Assembly (NCBI GenBank): GCA_963753615.1 | Contig: CAVWCW010000006.1 | Span: 190,832 to 254,831, forward strand | DNA: 64,000 bases | Source: CAVWCW01 sp963753615 | GTDB lineage: Bacteria; Pseudomonadota; Gammaproteobacteria; Chromatiales; Chromatiaceae | Reading direction: 5' to 3' | Shown: one piece after another, positions 36,201-45,620 of the stretch | How positions within the stretch are numbered: the first letter of the stretch is position 1 | Layout of the letters: every line of letters begins with the position of its first letter | Notes under the pieces: model-generated | Seen by the model: only the letters and a program-made list of their open reading frames with translations | Told to the model about the DNA's origin: nothing | The model's database searches: none | Made by a program: the position numbers and the translations under genes

Positions 36201-36467
36201 ACGGGCAACATCAGCGATCTCCGCACCGGACTACCGGCTCAGACTATGCTGAAGGGAGGCAAGCCCTACCACGAACCCATGCGTCTCCTGACCGTGATCG
36301 AGGCGCCGGTCAAGCTTGTGGAAGAACTCCTCGCGCGCCTGTACAAGCCGCGCGAGCTGGTCCACAACGGCTGGGTGCGCCTGCTGGTGCTGGACCCGGA
36401 GCAGGGCACGGCCAACCTGTTTCACAACGGCGGCTGGCAGGCCCAACCGATCATTCTGCCGGGCTGA
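33242..36467 (+). CDS. dabA: DAB complex catalytic subunit DabA (DUF2309), +1 frameshift
   Basis: DabA is a zinc-dependent, carbonic-anhydrase-like protein that hydrates CO2 directionally in a complex with DabB. The N-terminal segment (33242-33736) has PFFWPMRNFIHHNPLHGLEH. The second, from about 33720 to 36467, carries QALFCIDTRSERLRRHLESV with catalytic Cys-Asp, and VVGHGSSSQNNPYESALDCG with the His and Cys ligands. It ends in LDPEQGTANLFHNGGWQAQP. The two parts are joined by a single extra base near 33720; the first frame stops at 33736. Given other +1 insertions in this window it is probably intact in the cell. Confidence 0.9.
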
Positions 36468-36537
36468 AAGGATCCTCTGGCAGCCCCCCAGCGGCGATCG
36501 GCCAGCCCTTCCCCATTGACAAAACCGGAGGCAGGCT

Positions 36538-36882
36538 ATGCAGGAACTCAACCACAGTCCGATGAAGAAGCTGGAGATCATCGTCCAGGGCGAATACCAG
36601 GAATTCGTGCTCGACTTGCTCGACCGGGCCGGCGTCAGCGGGTGGACCGTGGTCCACAACCTTTCAGGCAAGGGCACCCACGGAGCTCACGAAGGCCACC
36701 TGATGTTCAACGAAGACGACGTACTGGTGATGGTCATTACTGTGGTCCCGGAAGGCCTGGCGGGTCACATCCTCGAAGGACTTACGCCATTCTTCAACAA
36801 ACACATGGGTGTGGTTTTCACATCGGAGATACAGGTCACGCGCCTCGGAAAGTTTCAGTCCCCTGCCCCGGGCGCCGTCTGA
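36538..36882 (+). CDS. PII-like signalling protein of the dab operon
   Basis: The 114-residue protein (KKLEIIVQGEYQEFVLDLLD, SGWTVVHNLSGKGTHGAHEG) has the ferredoxin-like PII fold with a shortened T-loop that lacks the classical uridylylated Tyr. Such PII-like proteins follow DabA genes and may sense nucleotide or inorganic carbon status, like SbtB. Start ATG 36538 has GGAGG at about 36527. It ends immediately before a cbbO scrap. Confidence 0.85.
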   Translation: MQELNHSPMKKLEIIVQGEYQEFVLDLLDRAGVSGWTVVHNLSGKGTHGAHEGHLMFNEDDVLVMVITVVPEGLAGHILEGLTPFFNKHMGVVFTSEIQVTRLGKFQSPAPGAV

Positions 36883-36894
36883 CCCCGCACGCAA

Positions 36895-37006
36895 CGGCGC
36901 CCGCTATGTGGCCCGCATCTTCGGCGAGAACAACTTCTCCATCATCGACAATGTGGAACGCCTGCCGCAGCGGTTGACGAACCTGTTTGCGGCTCTGAGC
37001 GGGTAG
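36895..37006 (+). pseudogene. cbbO: C-terminal scrap of a CbbO/NorD-type protein
   Basis: Directly after the PII-like gene the sequence reads ARYVARIFGENNFSIIDNVE, then RLPQRLTNLFAALSG and a stop. This is the conserved end of CbbO/NorD VWA-domain proteins, which form RuBisCO activase with CbbQ. The rest of cbbO and all of cbbQ are missing. In relatives cbbQO lie beside dab or cso genes, so I infer deletion of the activase pair here, leaving only this tail. Confidence 0.7.
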
Positions 37007-37426
37007 CTGCTATTCGCGAACAGGGCCGATGCGGAGGCCCGGCTACGCCGGTCCTCCACCGCGCTCTTCCGGGCGCACCCCTATGGCGGTGAGGATACGG
37101 CGCGCTGGAAGGATTCCAAATCTCAGCCGCCCCGGATCGAAACCACCCGCATGGCATTCCCACCGGCGCAGCTTCGCGCTCGCGTCCGAGCAGCAGATCC
37201 ATGGCCTTGCCGAATTCGCCAATCAGGCGGCGTTGAAATTCGGTAGCGGTGGGATGGTAGTAGACAAGACGATGGTCACCGGATCGGTGAGAGAGTCCCG
37301 GCTTTGCTCCGCCAGCATCTGCCAGGCCAGCCGAATCAGGCGACCGCCCTGGCCGTCTCCCACGGCGTAGCCCTGGGCGTCGACGAACACGATCTCGTCT
37401 CTCGTGATCACCCCTTGGTACGCCAT
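36942..37426 (-). pseudogene. unidentified conserved-looking gene, frameshifted
   Basis: From ATG 37426 the minus strand reads MAYQGVITRDEIVFVDAQGY, GGRLIRLAWQMLAEQSRDSL and DPVTIV. After a one-base loss near 37265 the other frame continues VYYHPTATEFQRRLIGEFGK and AMDLLLGRE. The text looks like a real globular protein. I do not recognise the family. The frame after the shift runs into the cbbO scrap on the opposite strand, which suggests the true 3' end lies earlier than 36942. Confidence 0.45.
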
Positions 37427-37580
37427 GCTTCGGATCGGAACCAAGCGGCAATCGTTGCTGCTGCGGCGCAGCAACAACCGGCTGCTGTTGTAGATATTTC
37501 CTGCAATCTGGGACCGCTTGCGGCCAATCTCGGGCGGCCGGAAAAAGGTTACTGGCTCGCAGCGCACGCGGCGTCCGCCT

Positions 37581-37916
37581 TTAGGTCTCGTTCTCCAGCG
37601 ACCGGTCTGGGTCCCAGCCCTTTTCCCGCGCCTGACGCACCGCTTCGGTATAGACGCGTTCATGGCGCTCGCGGAGTTCGGGCGGCAGGCGCGACACTAG
37701 GTGACCGAATGGCCCCCAAGCCTCCGTGACCTTGTCATAAAGGGCTTGAAGCCCTTGCAGGTTCCAGCCCTCGCAGGTCTGGGTCTCGGGGATAATGCCA
37801 AACACCCAGGCATCCCGAATAATATTACCGGTTTGGTTCATTGCCCCCTGGGGGTCTTTGTCGATGCCCATGTACTTGGCTGCTTTCACCCGGTACCTCG
37901 CAGAAAAAGGCCGCAA
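37581..37916 (-). CDS. conserved-looking hypothetical protein
   Basis: The product is 111 residues from ATG 37916, or 96 residues from ATG 37871 (MGIDKDPQGAMNQTGNIIRD), which is a more natural start. It has an AWVFGIIPETQTCEGWNLQG segment and a charged helical C-terminus (ELRERHERVYTEAVRQAREK). It is soluble with no signal peptide or known domain. It lies upstream of the damaged minus-strand gene in the same direction, so the two may have formed an operon. Confidence 0.55.
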   Translation of the reverse strand: MRPFSARYRVKAAKYMGIDKDPQGAMNQTGNIIRDAWVFGIIPETQTCEGWNLQGLQALYDKVTEAWGPFGHLVSRLPPELRERHERVYTEAVRQAREKGWDPDRSLENET

Positions 37917-38119
37917 ACCCGTGACCTTGCCTTTGTATAGCGCCCGGCGGCGAGCCGAGTCAAGTACCGGGATCGCCGATGGCCAAGTCGCCGTGGCAGA
38001 ATATGACGTTTTGGTGAACCGCTGACAACGTCAAATCTCTCGACTCAGGGCCTTCCAGGATGTCTCCGAAACTTCCCACATCGGGCCAGTTCTGAGAGCC
38101 GCCACCTTCGGGAAACTGG

Positions 38120-38749
38120 ATGGGACATCTCACGCTAGTCCCGCTGCTGGCCGCCTTTGGCGCAACCTTGATCGCCCTGGCCCAGACCAACCTGCGACGC
38201 ATGCTCGCCTTTTCCAGCATCAGTCGCGTCGGCCTGGTCGTGCTCGGCATCGCCTCGCTCAACCAGATGGGCATGCAGGGCGCCCTGTTCCAGCTGCTCA
38301 ATTTCACTTTGGTGTCTGGCGGACTATTCCTGGCTACCGGCTTCCTGCACCACCGCAGCGGCAGCACCGAGCTGAGCGGGCTCGGCGGCGCCGCCCGCAA
38401 CATGCCGCTGCTGGCCTCGTTCTTCCTGCTGTTGGGCCTGCCCGGTACCAGCAGCTTCCCCGCCGAACTGCTGCTGATCCTGAGCGCGCTGGACAGCCAC
38501 ACCGGGGCCGGTCTAGCCGCCCTGTTCGGAATGATCCTCGGCGCCGGCTACTTCGATGGCGTTTACCGGAAGGCCTTCTTCGGCCCGCTCGTGGCCGAGG
38601 CCCAGGACCTACGCCAACGCGAGCTCATGATGCTGGTGGTGCTGGCGCTGGTCGTGCTGAGCTTCGGGCTATACCCACAGCTTAGGCTCGACTTCACCCG
38701 CGCGGCCGGCCAAGGCTGGGTGGCTCGGCTGGGCACATCCGGCGCCTGA
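38120..38749 (+). pseudogene. nuoM: C-terminal part of a NuoM/NdhD-like membrane subunit
   Basis: The frame gives about 205 residues: AQTNLRRMLAFSSISRVGLV, FTLVSGGLFLATGFLHHRSG and LLGLPGTSSFPAELLLIL. These are the last five or six helices of a NuoM-type proton-pumping subunit. The first 60% including the key Lys and Glu helices is missing. It lies in the same deleted zone as the cbbO scrap. NuoM-like genes accompany some dab/cbbO clusters, so this is probably a relic of a longer dab-linked operon. Confidence 0.75.
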
Positions 38750-38805
38750 ATCCGTCAGGGCGCCCGATCCCAGTATGCCTGCTCTTGGCGGGGCAGTTAC
38801 CCCGA

Positions 38806-39050
38806 ATACTTAACCAAGCCGTCGGGCGGCTGGGCATAAGCGACTGGAAATTCGAGACCTTGAATAGGGCTGCGGAGGCGTCTGCAGCGAAACACCCGGT
38901 ATCACGCCGCTTGGCTATCACACCCCTGGCTGGTTCCTGCGCGCCTGGGCTTGCGCTTCACGCAACCGGTAGCGACGGCTATCGATTTCGCTCCACCGCG
39001 GCGCACAGGCCCTGCGCCAGCGGCACGATACCTGGGTAGTGGGTTAAACT
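38806..39050. repeat. MITE-like interspersed repeat R1, copy B
   Basis: This copy aligns over most of its length with R1 copy A at 1195-1466 (shared blocks GACTGGAAATTCGAGACC, GCGTCTGCAGCGAAACACCC and GGCTATCGATTTCGCTCCA). Its outer ends are more worn: the left end reads CCCCGAATACTTAACC, and the right terminal repeat is hardly recognisable. It separates the nuoM scrap from arsR. Confidence 0.7.
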
Positions 39051-39106
39051 CGGCCTGAGACCGTGGCAGAATATCTGCCGAGAGAAGCGAGTATTGGGCA
39101 AAACCG

Positions 39107-39457
39107 ATGAGCCTGACCCCTGAAAGTTTTACCAGGACCCTGGCCGACCCCACGCGCCTGCGAATACTGATGCTGCTGCATGCCAGCGACGAACTCTGCG
39201 TGTGTGAACTCACCGCCACACTCGACCTCCCGCAACCGAAGATCTCCCGGCACCTCGCGATCCTCCGAGAAACGGAAATGCTGCTGGACCGCCGCAAAGG
39301 AACCTGGATCTTTTACCGAATCCACCCCAGCCTGCCGGCCTGGGCGCTCGACGCCCTGGCCGCGGTCGCCCGCGGATGCACCGGCACCCAACCCTACGCG
39401 CAAGACTGGGAGCGGCTCGACAGCCTTGCGCAAGGCTCCACCGGAACCTGCGACTGA
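39107..39457 (+). CDS. arsR: ArsR-family arsenite-responsive repressor
   Basis: The 116-residue protein has a winged HTH (DLPQPKISRHLAILRETEML). The metalloid-binding motif ELCVCELTATL (CVCEL) is placed before the recognition helix as in classic ArsR. Binding of As(III) would release the repressor from DNA. The ars effector genes start 7 kb downstream (46591) after unrelated genes, so this ArsR is not in the usual immediate position. It may act in trans on that promoter. Confidence 0.85.
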   Translation: MSLTPESFTRTLADPTRLRILMLLHASDELCVCELTATLDLPQPKISRHLAILRETEMLLDRRKGTWIFYRIHPSLPAWALDALAAVARGCTGTQPYAQDWERLDSLAQGSTGTCD

Positions 39458-39524
39458 GAAACGAGCCGGACCCGGCACATCCATAGCAACGTACCCGAAC
39501 CCGGAACTCCGGCCTCCATTGAGG

Positions 39525-39680
39525 AAACGCTGATTCAATCGCGTTTCCCGCAAGGGGCAAGATGCCCCGCCATTTTCAGGCGTCCAACCGCCTGGATATG
39601 AAGGCTTTCGGATACCGCGTTTTCGAAAGCCGTGCTGCAAGAAGCCAGGGAGGGCTTTTTGCAGCGTCTCCTTAATAGAA
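39525..39680. repeat. multi-hairpin repeat R2, copy B
   Basis: Copy B has the same order of elements as copy A: AATCGCGTTTCCCGC, a GGGGCA/TGCCCC stem at about 39555-39569, CAGGCG/CGCCTG, then CTTTCGG/CGAAAG and the final AAGCCAGGGAGGGCTTTTT. It lies 60 bases after arsR and could serve as its terminator. Confidence 0.7.
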
Positions 39681-39994
39681 GCGGCCAATCCTCAATATAG
39701 ACCACTCTTGAGAAGTAGCGGCTGACCCGCGCCCCTCATGGACAACGCTCGCTACCTCGTCACTCGACCCGCTTTCCGGGTCCAATCGGAATACTCTTAA
39801 GGCCCTCAGCCGGCCGCTTGTGCAGCCCACCCAATGGGATCAGTTCTCAATCCCACCGCTGACGATTGCTCGAAGCCAAGTCCCAACGGATTTTTCTTAT
39901 CCCTAGCAGCCACTTCGTGATTAGATAGTACTGGGACTGAAGTCGCCCCCTCGACCGGCCCCTTCCTATCGATGAAACTAAGGAGAGAATCATA
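39681..39994. other. gap upstream of rpfF
   Basis: About 315 bases without a gene that I can support. The final stretch carries AAGGAGAG at about 39980-39987, a strong ribosome site for rpfF. No clear promoter or repeat is seen apart from the R2 end. Confidence 0.45.
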
Positions 39995-40894
39995 ATGAGC
40001 GCCATCGCCAAATTCGAAACCGTTTCCAACTTCCGTTCGAACGTCGCAAACGAGCGCGATTTCCTGCGGTGCACTTTTTCCAGTTCGAACTTCTCCGCCT
40101 ATCATGATTCATCCCAGAACATCGAGTGGATGTACATGAAGGATGGGGATCGAGGCTGTTTCACGCCTGAATTGCTGCGGGTCATGCAATCCCATGCCGA
40201 CAGCATCTCCACGCAGCAGGATCGCGATATCGAGTATACGGTGATGGCCTCCGACGTACCGGGAGTATTCAATCTTGGCGGAGATCTTGCCCTTTTCCGT
40301 CAACACATCGAGCGCCAGGATCGCGCAGGCCTGATGCGTTACGCCAAGGCCTGCGTAGTGGGCCAACATAACCTGCTTTCCGGCTTCGGTCGCGATATCA
40401 CCCACATATCCCTGGTGCAGGGAGACGCCCTCGGCGGCGGATTCGAGTGCGCACTGGCGGCGGACGTGTTGATCGCCGAGCGGGGCACCCATCTCGGTTT
40501 CCCTGAGATCCTGTTCAACCTGTTCCCGGGCATGGGCGCATACAGCATCCTGGCGCGCAAAGTCGGCGACGCTTTGACCCAGAAGCTGATCAGCGGCGGG
40601 CGCCTGTATCCAGCCGAGGAACTCTACGACATGAGAGTGGTAGACGTACTGGCGGAATCGGGCGAGGGCCCGGCGGCCGTGATGGACTACGTCAGGCACC
40701 AGAACAGGGCGCCGAACGGAATGCGGGCAATCCGGGCAGCCCGGGATATCGTCAATCCGATAACTCTGGAGGAGCTGATGCGGGTCACCGAAGTTTGGGT
40801 AGATGCTTCCCTGCGCTTGCGTCCCCGCGACCTTCGCATGATGGAACGGCTGGTAAAGCGCCAGGCGGGCGCGATCCGGCGCAAAGCCGATTGA
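39995..40894 (+). CDS. rpfF: RpfF-like DSF synthase (crotonase family)
   Basis: The 299-residue protein is an enoyl-CoA hydratase-fold enzyme with RpfF traits: SDVPGVFNLGGDLALFRQHI, LVQGDALGGGFECALAADVL and EILFNLFPGMGAYSI. Both catalytic Glu residues of RpfF (in GGFE and PEILF) are in place. RpfF makes cis-2-unsaturated fatty acids of the DSF family from acyl-ACP. Its convergent neighbour is an RpfC-like sensor, so the pair forms a quorum-sensing module. RpfG is not in the window. Confidence 0.88.
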   Translation: MSAIAKFETVSNFRSNVANERDFLRCTFSSSNFSAYHDSSQNIEWMYMKDGDRGCFTPELLRVMQSHADSISTQQDRDIEYTVMASDVPGVFNLGGDLALFRQHIERQDRAGLMRYAKACVVGQHNLLSGFGRDITHISLVQGDALGGGFECALAADVLIAERGTHLGFPEILFNLFPGMGAYSILARKVGDALTQKLISGGRLYPAEELYDMRVVDVLAESGEGPAAVMDYVRHQNRAPNGMRAIRAARDIVNPITLEELMRVTEVWVDASLRLRPRDLRMMERLVKRQAGAIRRKAD

Positions 40895-41377
40895 GGTTGT
40901 CTCCCGACCGACCAGACCGCCATTCCGCCCCTCCCGGCCCGGCCCGCAGCCGGCGCCGGGGCGCGCGCCTCGGGGATATCAGCGAGCATTCCTGGCGGGT
41001 GCCGCCCGTGGTGGAATCGACGGGCGAAACCGGCACCGACGCTCGATCGACCGATTCAGCAACCAGGCTTTGGTGATGAACAGAAAACGACTTCGTTAAA
41101 GCCTCTTATCATCCGCCGGGTGAACTGGGCTACAGAACCAACCTATGGCGTGACTTTTTTCGGCGCATGACTGCGCTGAAATCCCTTGGAATGGAAGCAT
41201 CATTCCGAGCGGGTCTGCCTCTTCCTTCATCACCACTGGTACTGCCGCCAGAGCGCGTTCGGAGCCCGCAACGAAAAGACCACCCCAAAAGGCGAGCCGC
41301 TTTACCAAGCAAGGCCCTGCGCCGCAGGAGCAATGCCTTATTCTCTATCCCGTAGCAGTCAACCAGCGTTCCTGCGC
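40895..41377. other. 480-base gap between rpfF and rpfC with palindromic repeat
   Basis: The gap lies between converging genes and has no supported gene. At 41161-41215 it contains CGGCGCATGACTGCG followed by GGAATGGAAGCATCATTCC (41188-41206). A related version is at 53071-53130 (GGAATAGATTCACTATTCC). Stem bases differ by a compensatory change. Confidence 0.5.
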
Positions 41378-43966
41378 TTATGCATTCCCCGCCGAGGCCT
41401 CTTCCAACGCGTGCAGTTCCTCAGCGATATTCTTAAGTTGGGAAACCGTGCGACCATAATCGTCCTTCAATTCCTCGGTACGGCTTTCGAGCTGGCTGAG
41501 CTTTCCTTGCGCCACGGACTTCTGGATTGCCGCGCAGCGTTCATCGACGCGGCCAGCCCCCAGCATCGCGGCGCTGCCGCGAATGGAGTGGACCAGATTG
41601 CGCACCTGGGGAACGTCCCGCGAGGCCACGGCCGCTTCCAGATCGTACACTAGCTGGCCAATGTCCTTCTCGAAGCTGTCCGCCAGCTTGCGGATAAACT
41701 TCGGCCCCCCACCGCATTGGCTCAGTTCCTCGAGTTTGCGGCGCAGTAGTTGGTTGTAGGAAAGCGCTGCGGAAACCGGCGCCTCCGCCTGGGCGGAACC
41801 GGTCTCCTCTGCGCCGGCAGCGGTCGCGCCAGCCACCTCTTCCAGCAACTGCCGGCTTTCTATGGGCTTGACCAAGTGAAAGTCGGCGCCCGCTTCCTCG
41901 CACTCAATTCTGGCCTGGGGCGAAGCGTCCGCGGTGAGGGTGCCGATTGGTATGGCGGATTCGCCAGCGGTGACGAACTTATAGGCCTGTATCAATTCCA
42001 ACCCGCCCATGCCCGGCATATTCAGATCGACGATGGCTAATTGGATGCCGCCATTGTTCTCGTCCAGGAGCACGTCCAGCGCTTGCTCGCCGTCCGATGC
42101 CGGAATTACGCTATGTCCAGCCTTTTCGAGGATCCCGGATATCACAGCCCGGTTGGTCGGGTTATCGTCCGCGACGAGGATGCGCAAACGCTGGCGACCC
42201 CCGGCCTCCCGATACTGCGTGGCCAAGGAGATCTGCTTTTCGCTTCTGCGCTTGCCGACGCAGGCCGCTTGCACGACGTTCAGCAGCTGGCTGTCCTGGC
42301 ATGGGATGTCGAGGCGGGAAAACCAGGGGGAGCGGCCCAAGCTCTCAGCCGCCTCGCCAGCGGACGGGGACCCGACCAATATCATAGGAAAGGCGGTCGA
42401 ACCCGGCTGCGCCGCCATCTCCCGCTCGAAATCCGCGCGCGACCGTCCCAACGCCGGGCTCTCCACCAGACAGGCGTCGACCCACTTGTCGGGATGCCGA
42501 AGTGCCTGGAGGACCTCGCCGGAATTCCGTGCGGTCTGCACCGACACACCCAAGGTGCCGAGTTTTCTCCGCAACGCCAGGGCGGTCACTTCTGATGCAA
42601 GCAGCAACACCGTGACCTCGCCCAGGACCTGCAGTGGCGCTGTTTGCCCCGGTTCCGCCGAAGATCCCGCTTGGCAAGGGATACTGACCCGGAACAGCGA
42701 GCCTTTCCCCGCCTCGCTGACAAGCGAGATTCTGCCCCCCATCAGTTCCACAAGTTGACTGGCAATGGCGGTGCCGAGGCCGGTTCCTCCGAATTTCGTC
42801 GTGGTGGCGGCATTTGCCTGTTCGAATGCCTCGAAGATCGCTTGCTGCCGATCCTCGGGTATACCGATGCCCGAGTCTTCGATCTCGAAAATCAACTCCC
42901 GGGCGCCGTCCGTGCGGGCCCCGGGCCCTTGTGGCTCCAGTTTCACCCGGATCCACACGCCCCCTTTCTCGGTGAATTTCACGGCATTCGCCGCGAGATT
43001 GACCAGTACTTGTTTGACGTGATGCTCGTCCCCGACAACCCGGCTCGGCACGTCGGGATCGATATAGGTGTGCAGCACCAACCCCTTCTTTTCGGCGCTG
43101 TAGCGCAACATCGAGACGACCTCGTACAGAACCCCGTGGAGATCCATGCCGGATTCGGTGATCTCGATCTTGCCGGCTTCGATCTTGGAGAAATCCAGGA
43201 TGTCGTTGACGAGTTCCAACAGGGAAGCGGCCGCGGTCTTGATCGATCTGGCCAGTTCTATCTGCGAATGATCCAGGGGGGTCTCCAAGATCAGGTCCGA
43301 GTTGCCGATTACGCCATTCAGCGGCGTTCTCAACTCGTGGCTCATATTGGCCAGGAAGCGAGTCTTGGCCTGGTTCGCCTCGTTCGCCAGTTCCATCGCC
43401 GCCTGCAGCTTTTCCAGCAGCTTGCCCACATAGAGGGGAATGGCGACCAACAAGACGATGACGCTGGTCCCGAAATAGAGGTGCTGGGCCCAAAACTCCC
43501 CGGTCCGCAGCACCAGCAAGAAACCCAGGATGCTGATGCCGGCAGACGCATACAGATAGCGCACGCCATAACGGAACCCATTGCCAATGGTGACCCAGAG
43601 ATAGAGCGCCATCAGCGTGATCGCGCCTTCGCCCCCGACTGCGAGCCCATAGGACACCGCAGTTATATCCACAACCATCCCCAAGATCCGGCGCCCCGGC
43701 GAGTGCGCCGCTCCGCTCAGCAACAGGAGATAGTATAGGTTTGCGAAAACCGCGAACGCGATCACGCCGAGCTGCACCTGATCCAGCAGGGCCGAGTAGC
43801 GTTCGGAGTACAGCGGCGAGAACACATAGATCAGGACGATCGAGGTCATGATCAACCGGATCACGGCCTGTTCGTGCTCGACGGACTCCCTGGTCGCCAC
43901 CCGCTCGCGCAGCCGGCGATATAGGACCGCCAAGGGGTTTTCTACGGAGATTCGGTGATCGCTCAT
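41378..43966 (-). CDS. rpfC: RpfC-like hybrid sensor histidine kinase
   Basis: The start is taken at ATG 43966 ([20 protein letters not shown]), which matches RpfC; upstream in-frame ATGs are less likely. The protein has five N-terminal membrane segments (residues 35-195), a HisKA box [20 protein letters not shown] and a HATPase N-box [14 protein letters not shown]. Next come a degenerate receiver-like domain ([20 protein letters not shown]), a true receiver ([14 protein letters not shown], Asp in [12 protein letters not shown]) and a C-terminal HPt with His in [14 protein letters not shown]. It senses DSF and, in Xanthomonas, also restrains RpfF. The extra pseudo-receiver is unusual. Confidence 0.88.
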   Translation of the reverse strand: MSDHRISVENPLAVLYRRLRERVATRESVEHEQAVIRLIMTSIVLIYVFSPLYSERYSALLDQVQLGVIAFAVFANLYYLLLLSGAAHSPGRRILGMVVDITAVSYGLAVGGEGAITLMALYLWVTIGNGFRYGVRYLYASAGISILGFLLVLRTGEFWAQHLYFGTSVIVLLVAIPLYVGKLLEKLQAAMELANEANQAKTRFLANMSHELRTPLNGVIGNSDLILETPLDHSQIELARSIKTAAASLLELVNDILDFSKIEAGKIEITESGMDLHGVLYEVVSMLRYSAEKKGLVLHTYIDPDVPSRVVGDEHHVKQVLVNLAANAVKFTEKGGVWIRVKLEPQGPGARTDGARELIFEIEDSGIGIPEDRQQAIFEAFEQANAATTTKFGGTGLGTAIASQLVELMGGRISLVSEAGKGSLFRVSIPCQAGSSAEPGQTAPLQVLGEVTVLLLASEVTALALRRKLGTLGVSVQTARNSGEVLQALRHPDKWVDACLVESPALGRSRADFEREMAAQPGSTAFPMILVGSPSAGEAAESLGRSPWFSRLDIPCQDSQLLNVVQAACVGKRRSEKQISLATQYREAGGRQRLRILVADDNPTNRAVISGILEKAGHSVIPASDGEQALDVLLDENNGGIQLAIVDLNMPGMGGLELIQAYKFVTAGESAIPIGTLTADASPQARIECEEAGADFHLVKPIESRQLLEEVAGATAAGAEETGSAQAEAPVSAALSYNQLLRRKLEELSQCGGGPKFIRKLADSFEKDIGQLVYDLEAAVASRDVPQVRNLVHSIRGSAAMLGAGRVDERCAAIQKSVAQGKLSQLESRTEELKDDYGRTVSQLKNIAEELHALEEASAGNA

Positions 43967-44142
43967 TATCTTGGGCCGAAAAATCTCCTGGTGACTACTT
44001 ACTTGCTCCGACAATACCCCGAGTATATCCGCTTTGCCGATACTTGAGGCGGACCCCAATCACCGGACGGCGCCCGATCTTTCGCCAGGCCGCAGTTGAC
44101 TTGGAAAACGCAACCGGATGCGAATGGCCGGGGGTTAGGGAA

Positions 44143-44220
44143 ATGATAGCTTTCGGAAACCGAACTTTTCGAAGTGCCGTGCCGAAAAAGGCCAAAGATA
44201 GCGGTTTTCCGGTTTCCTTG
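44143..44220. repeat. R2 repeat, partial divergent copy
   Basis: In the 385-base gap between rpfC and the MBL gene, the blocks GCTTTCGGAAACCG, CTTTTCGAA and GTGCCGAAAAAGGCC match the second half of R2. The terminator-like stem is altered to AAAAAGGCC and GCGGTTTTCC. No gene is seen in this gap (43967-44350). Confidence 0.5.
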
Positions 44221-44350
44221 AGAACCGGGGCCCGCCCAGCGGGGACCGAGATCAGCCGGCGAGCCGAGACGCGCATCTTTCCGACTACGCCGGTTCCCCG
44301 GGCGTTGCAGCCAAGCCGCCGGAAGCCCGACAACGGCACGGGCGCGGCGC

Positions 44351-45298
44351 TCAGAACTCCGCGGCCTCCACTTGCAGATAGGCCAGGCTGATGTGCCTCC
44401 CGAGTTCGGTGTCGTAGCCGGCCCAGTGATGGTAGGGCTCGAGCCGGACATGAACCGCGTCCTTCATTTCGAAATCGCTCATCCCATCTTCGTAGAGTTC
44501 GGCGACTGCGGCATAGAGGCTCTCCAGATAGGCCCGATAGGCCTCGACCAGCTCGGGGCCGGCGGTCTTGCCATGGCCTGGAACCACCACTTTGGGGTCC
44601 AAGCTCAGCGCCAACTCAAGCGCTTCAGCATTGCCGAGAAAGCTGCCGTCGTCCATGCGCAGAATGCGGCCATTGGTGGCATTGTCCCCGGTAAACAGAA
44701 GGTTCTCGCCGACAACTTCGATCATCAGATCGGTATTGGTGTGAGCGGTCCCGGTGTGGTGAATCCGGAACTGAAAACCACCCAGATCGAGGACCGTTCC
44801 GTCGCCTATCGGGTGCGTGGGGCTGACCACCTTCGTGCCCGCCACCGCATTGCCCGTAAGCCGGTTCATGGAATCGATCCACTGCTCGCCGGCCCCGGCA
44901 TCGATGGCCGCGATCATGTTCGGGTGGCCATAGATGGGCACCCCCGGGAAGGCCCGATGCACCGCGTCGTTGCCGAGCCAGTGGTCACCGTGCACATGGG
45001 TATTGAGGACCGCGATCACCGGCTTTTCGGTGAGCGCGCGCGTCTGGCGCAGCACCATTTCGCCGATCTGCACGCTCGAACCCGGGTCGACGATCACCAC
45101 CCCCGCGGGCGTCACCACCATCCCCGGGTTGTTGATAAAGCCCCGATTCTCCTGGTTCGGGTAGTCCATGGGGCCGTGGATGACCCAAACGTTATCCGCC
45201 ACCTGGACCGCCGAATGGTCGGGGACGGCAGGCGCACCGGCCCACCCGGGCGCGGCAGTTAGAAACAACAAAACAGCGGCAATGCGCAGCAGACTCAT
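44351..45298 (-). CDS. exported MBL-fold metallohydrolase
   Basis: The 315-residue protein has a signal peptide (ending GWAGAPA) and complete metallo-beta-lactamase-fold ligands: NTHVHGDHWLGN, HTGTAHTNTD, LFTGDNATNG and VVPGHGKTAG. It resembles SoxH-like or quinoprotein-linked periplasmic hydrolases seen in sulfur oxidisers. Thiol-ester or persulfide substrates are possible, but none can be assigned. It diverges from the O-methyltransferase gene across a 322-base gap. Confidence 0.82.
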   Translation of the reverse strand: MSLLRIAAVLLFLTAAPGWAGAPAVPDHSAVQVADNVWVIHGPMDYPNQENRGFINNPGMVVTPAGVVIVDPGSSVQIGEMVLRQTRALTEKPVIAVLNTHVHGDHWLGNDAVHRAFPGVPIYGHPNMIAAIDAGAGEQWIDSMNRLTGNAVAGTKVVSPTHPIGDGTVLDLGGFQFRIHHTGTAHTNTDLMIEVVGENLLFTGDNATNGRILRMDDGSFLGNAEALELALSLDPKVVVPGHGKTAGPELVEAYRAYLESLYAAVAELYEDGMSDFEMKDAVHVRLEPYHHWAGYDTELGRHISLAYLQVEAAEF

Positions 45299-45620
45299 GG
45301 CTTTCTCTCTAAACTGGGGTTTTATAGGAGGTTAGCGTCTGTGCCCCGAGAATGGAAGATTGGGGAGGGCGGCGGCACACTGTCCGGGTGGAAACGCCGA
45401 AAAATTGCCATCCCCTCCGTTTCGCCCCAAGGCGTCGAAAAACCGGGTTCCCGAGCCGGGCCTCCCGCCGGCGATTTGGCTGCCGCGCTTCCGCACCGGT
45501 GGGAGCGGCTGGGCCGAAAGCGACCGGGAGAGGGGTCCGAGCCGCTCCTTGCCGACCTCGTCTCCAGCCGGTCAGAGCCCGGGCGCGGCGGATCGAACAA
45601 CTAACGAACCGAGGTGGCAC
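45299..45620. other. gap between MBL hydrolase and O-methyltransferase
   Basis: The sequence is GC-rich with several open frames but none with conserved text. It presumably holds the two divergent promoters. No repeat or hairpin of note is seen. Confidence 0.45.
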
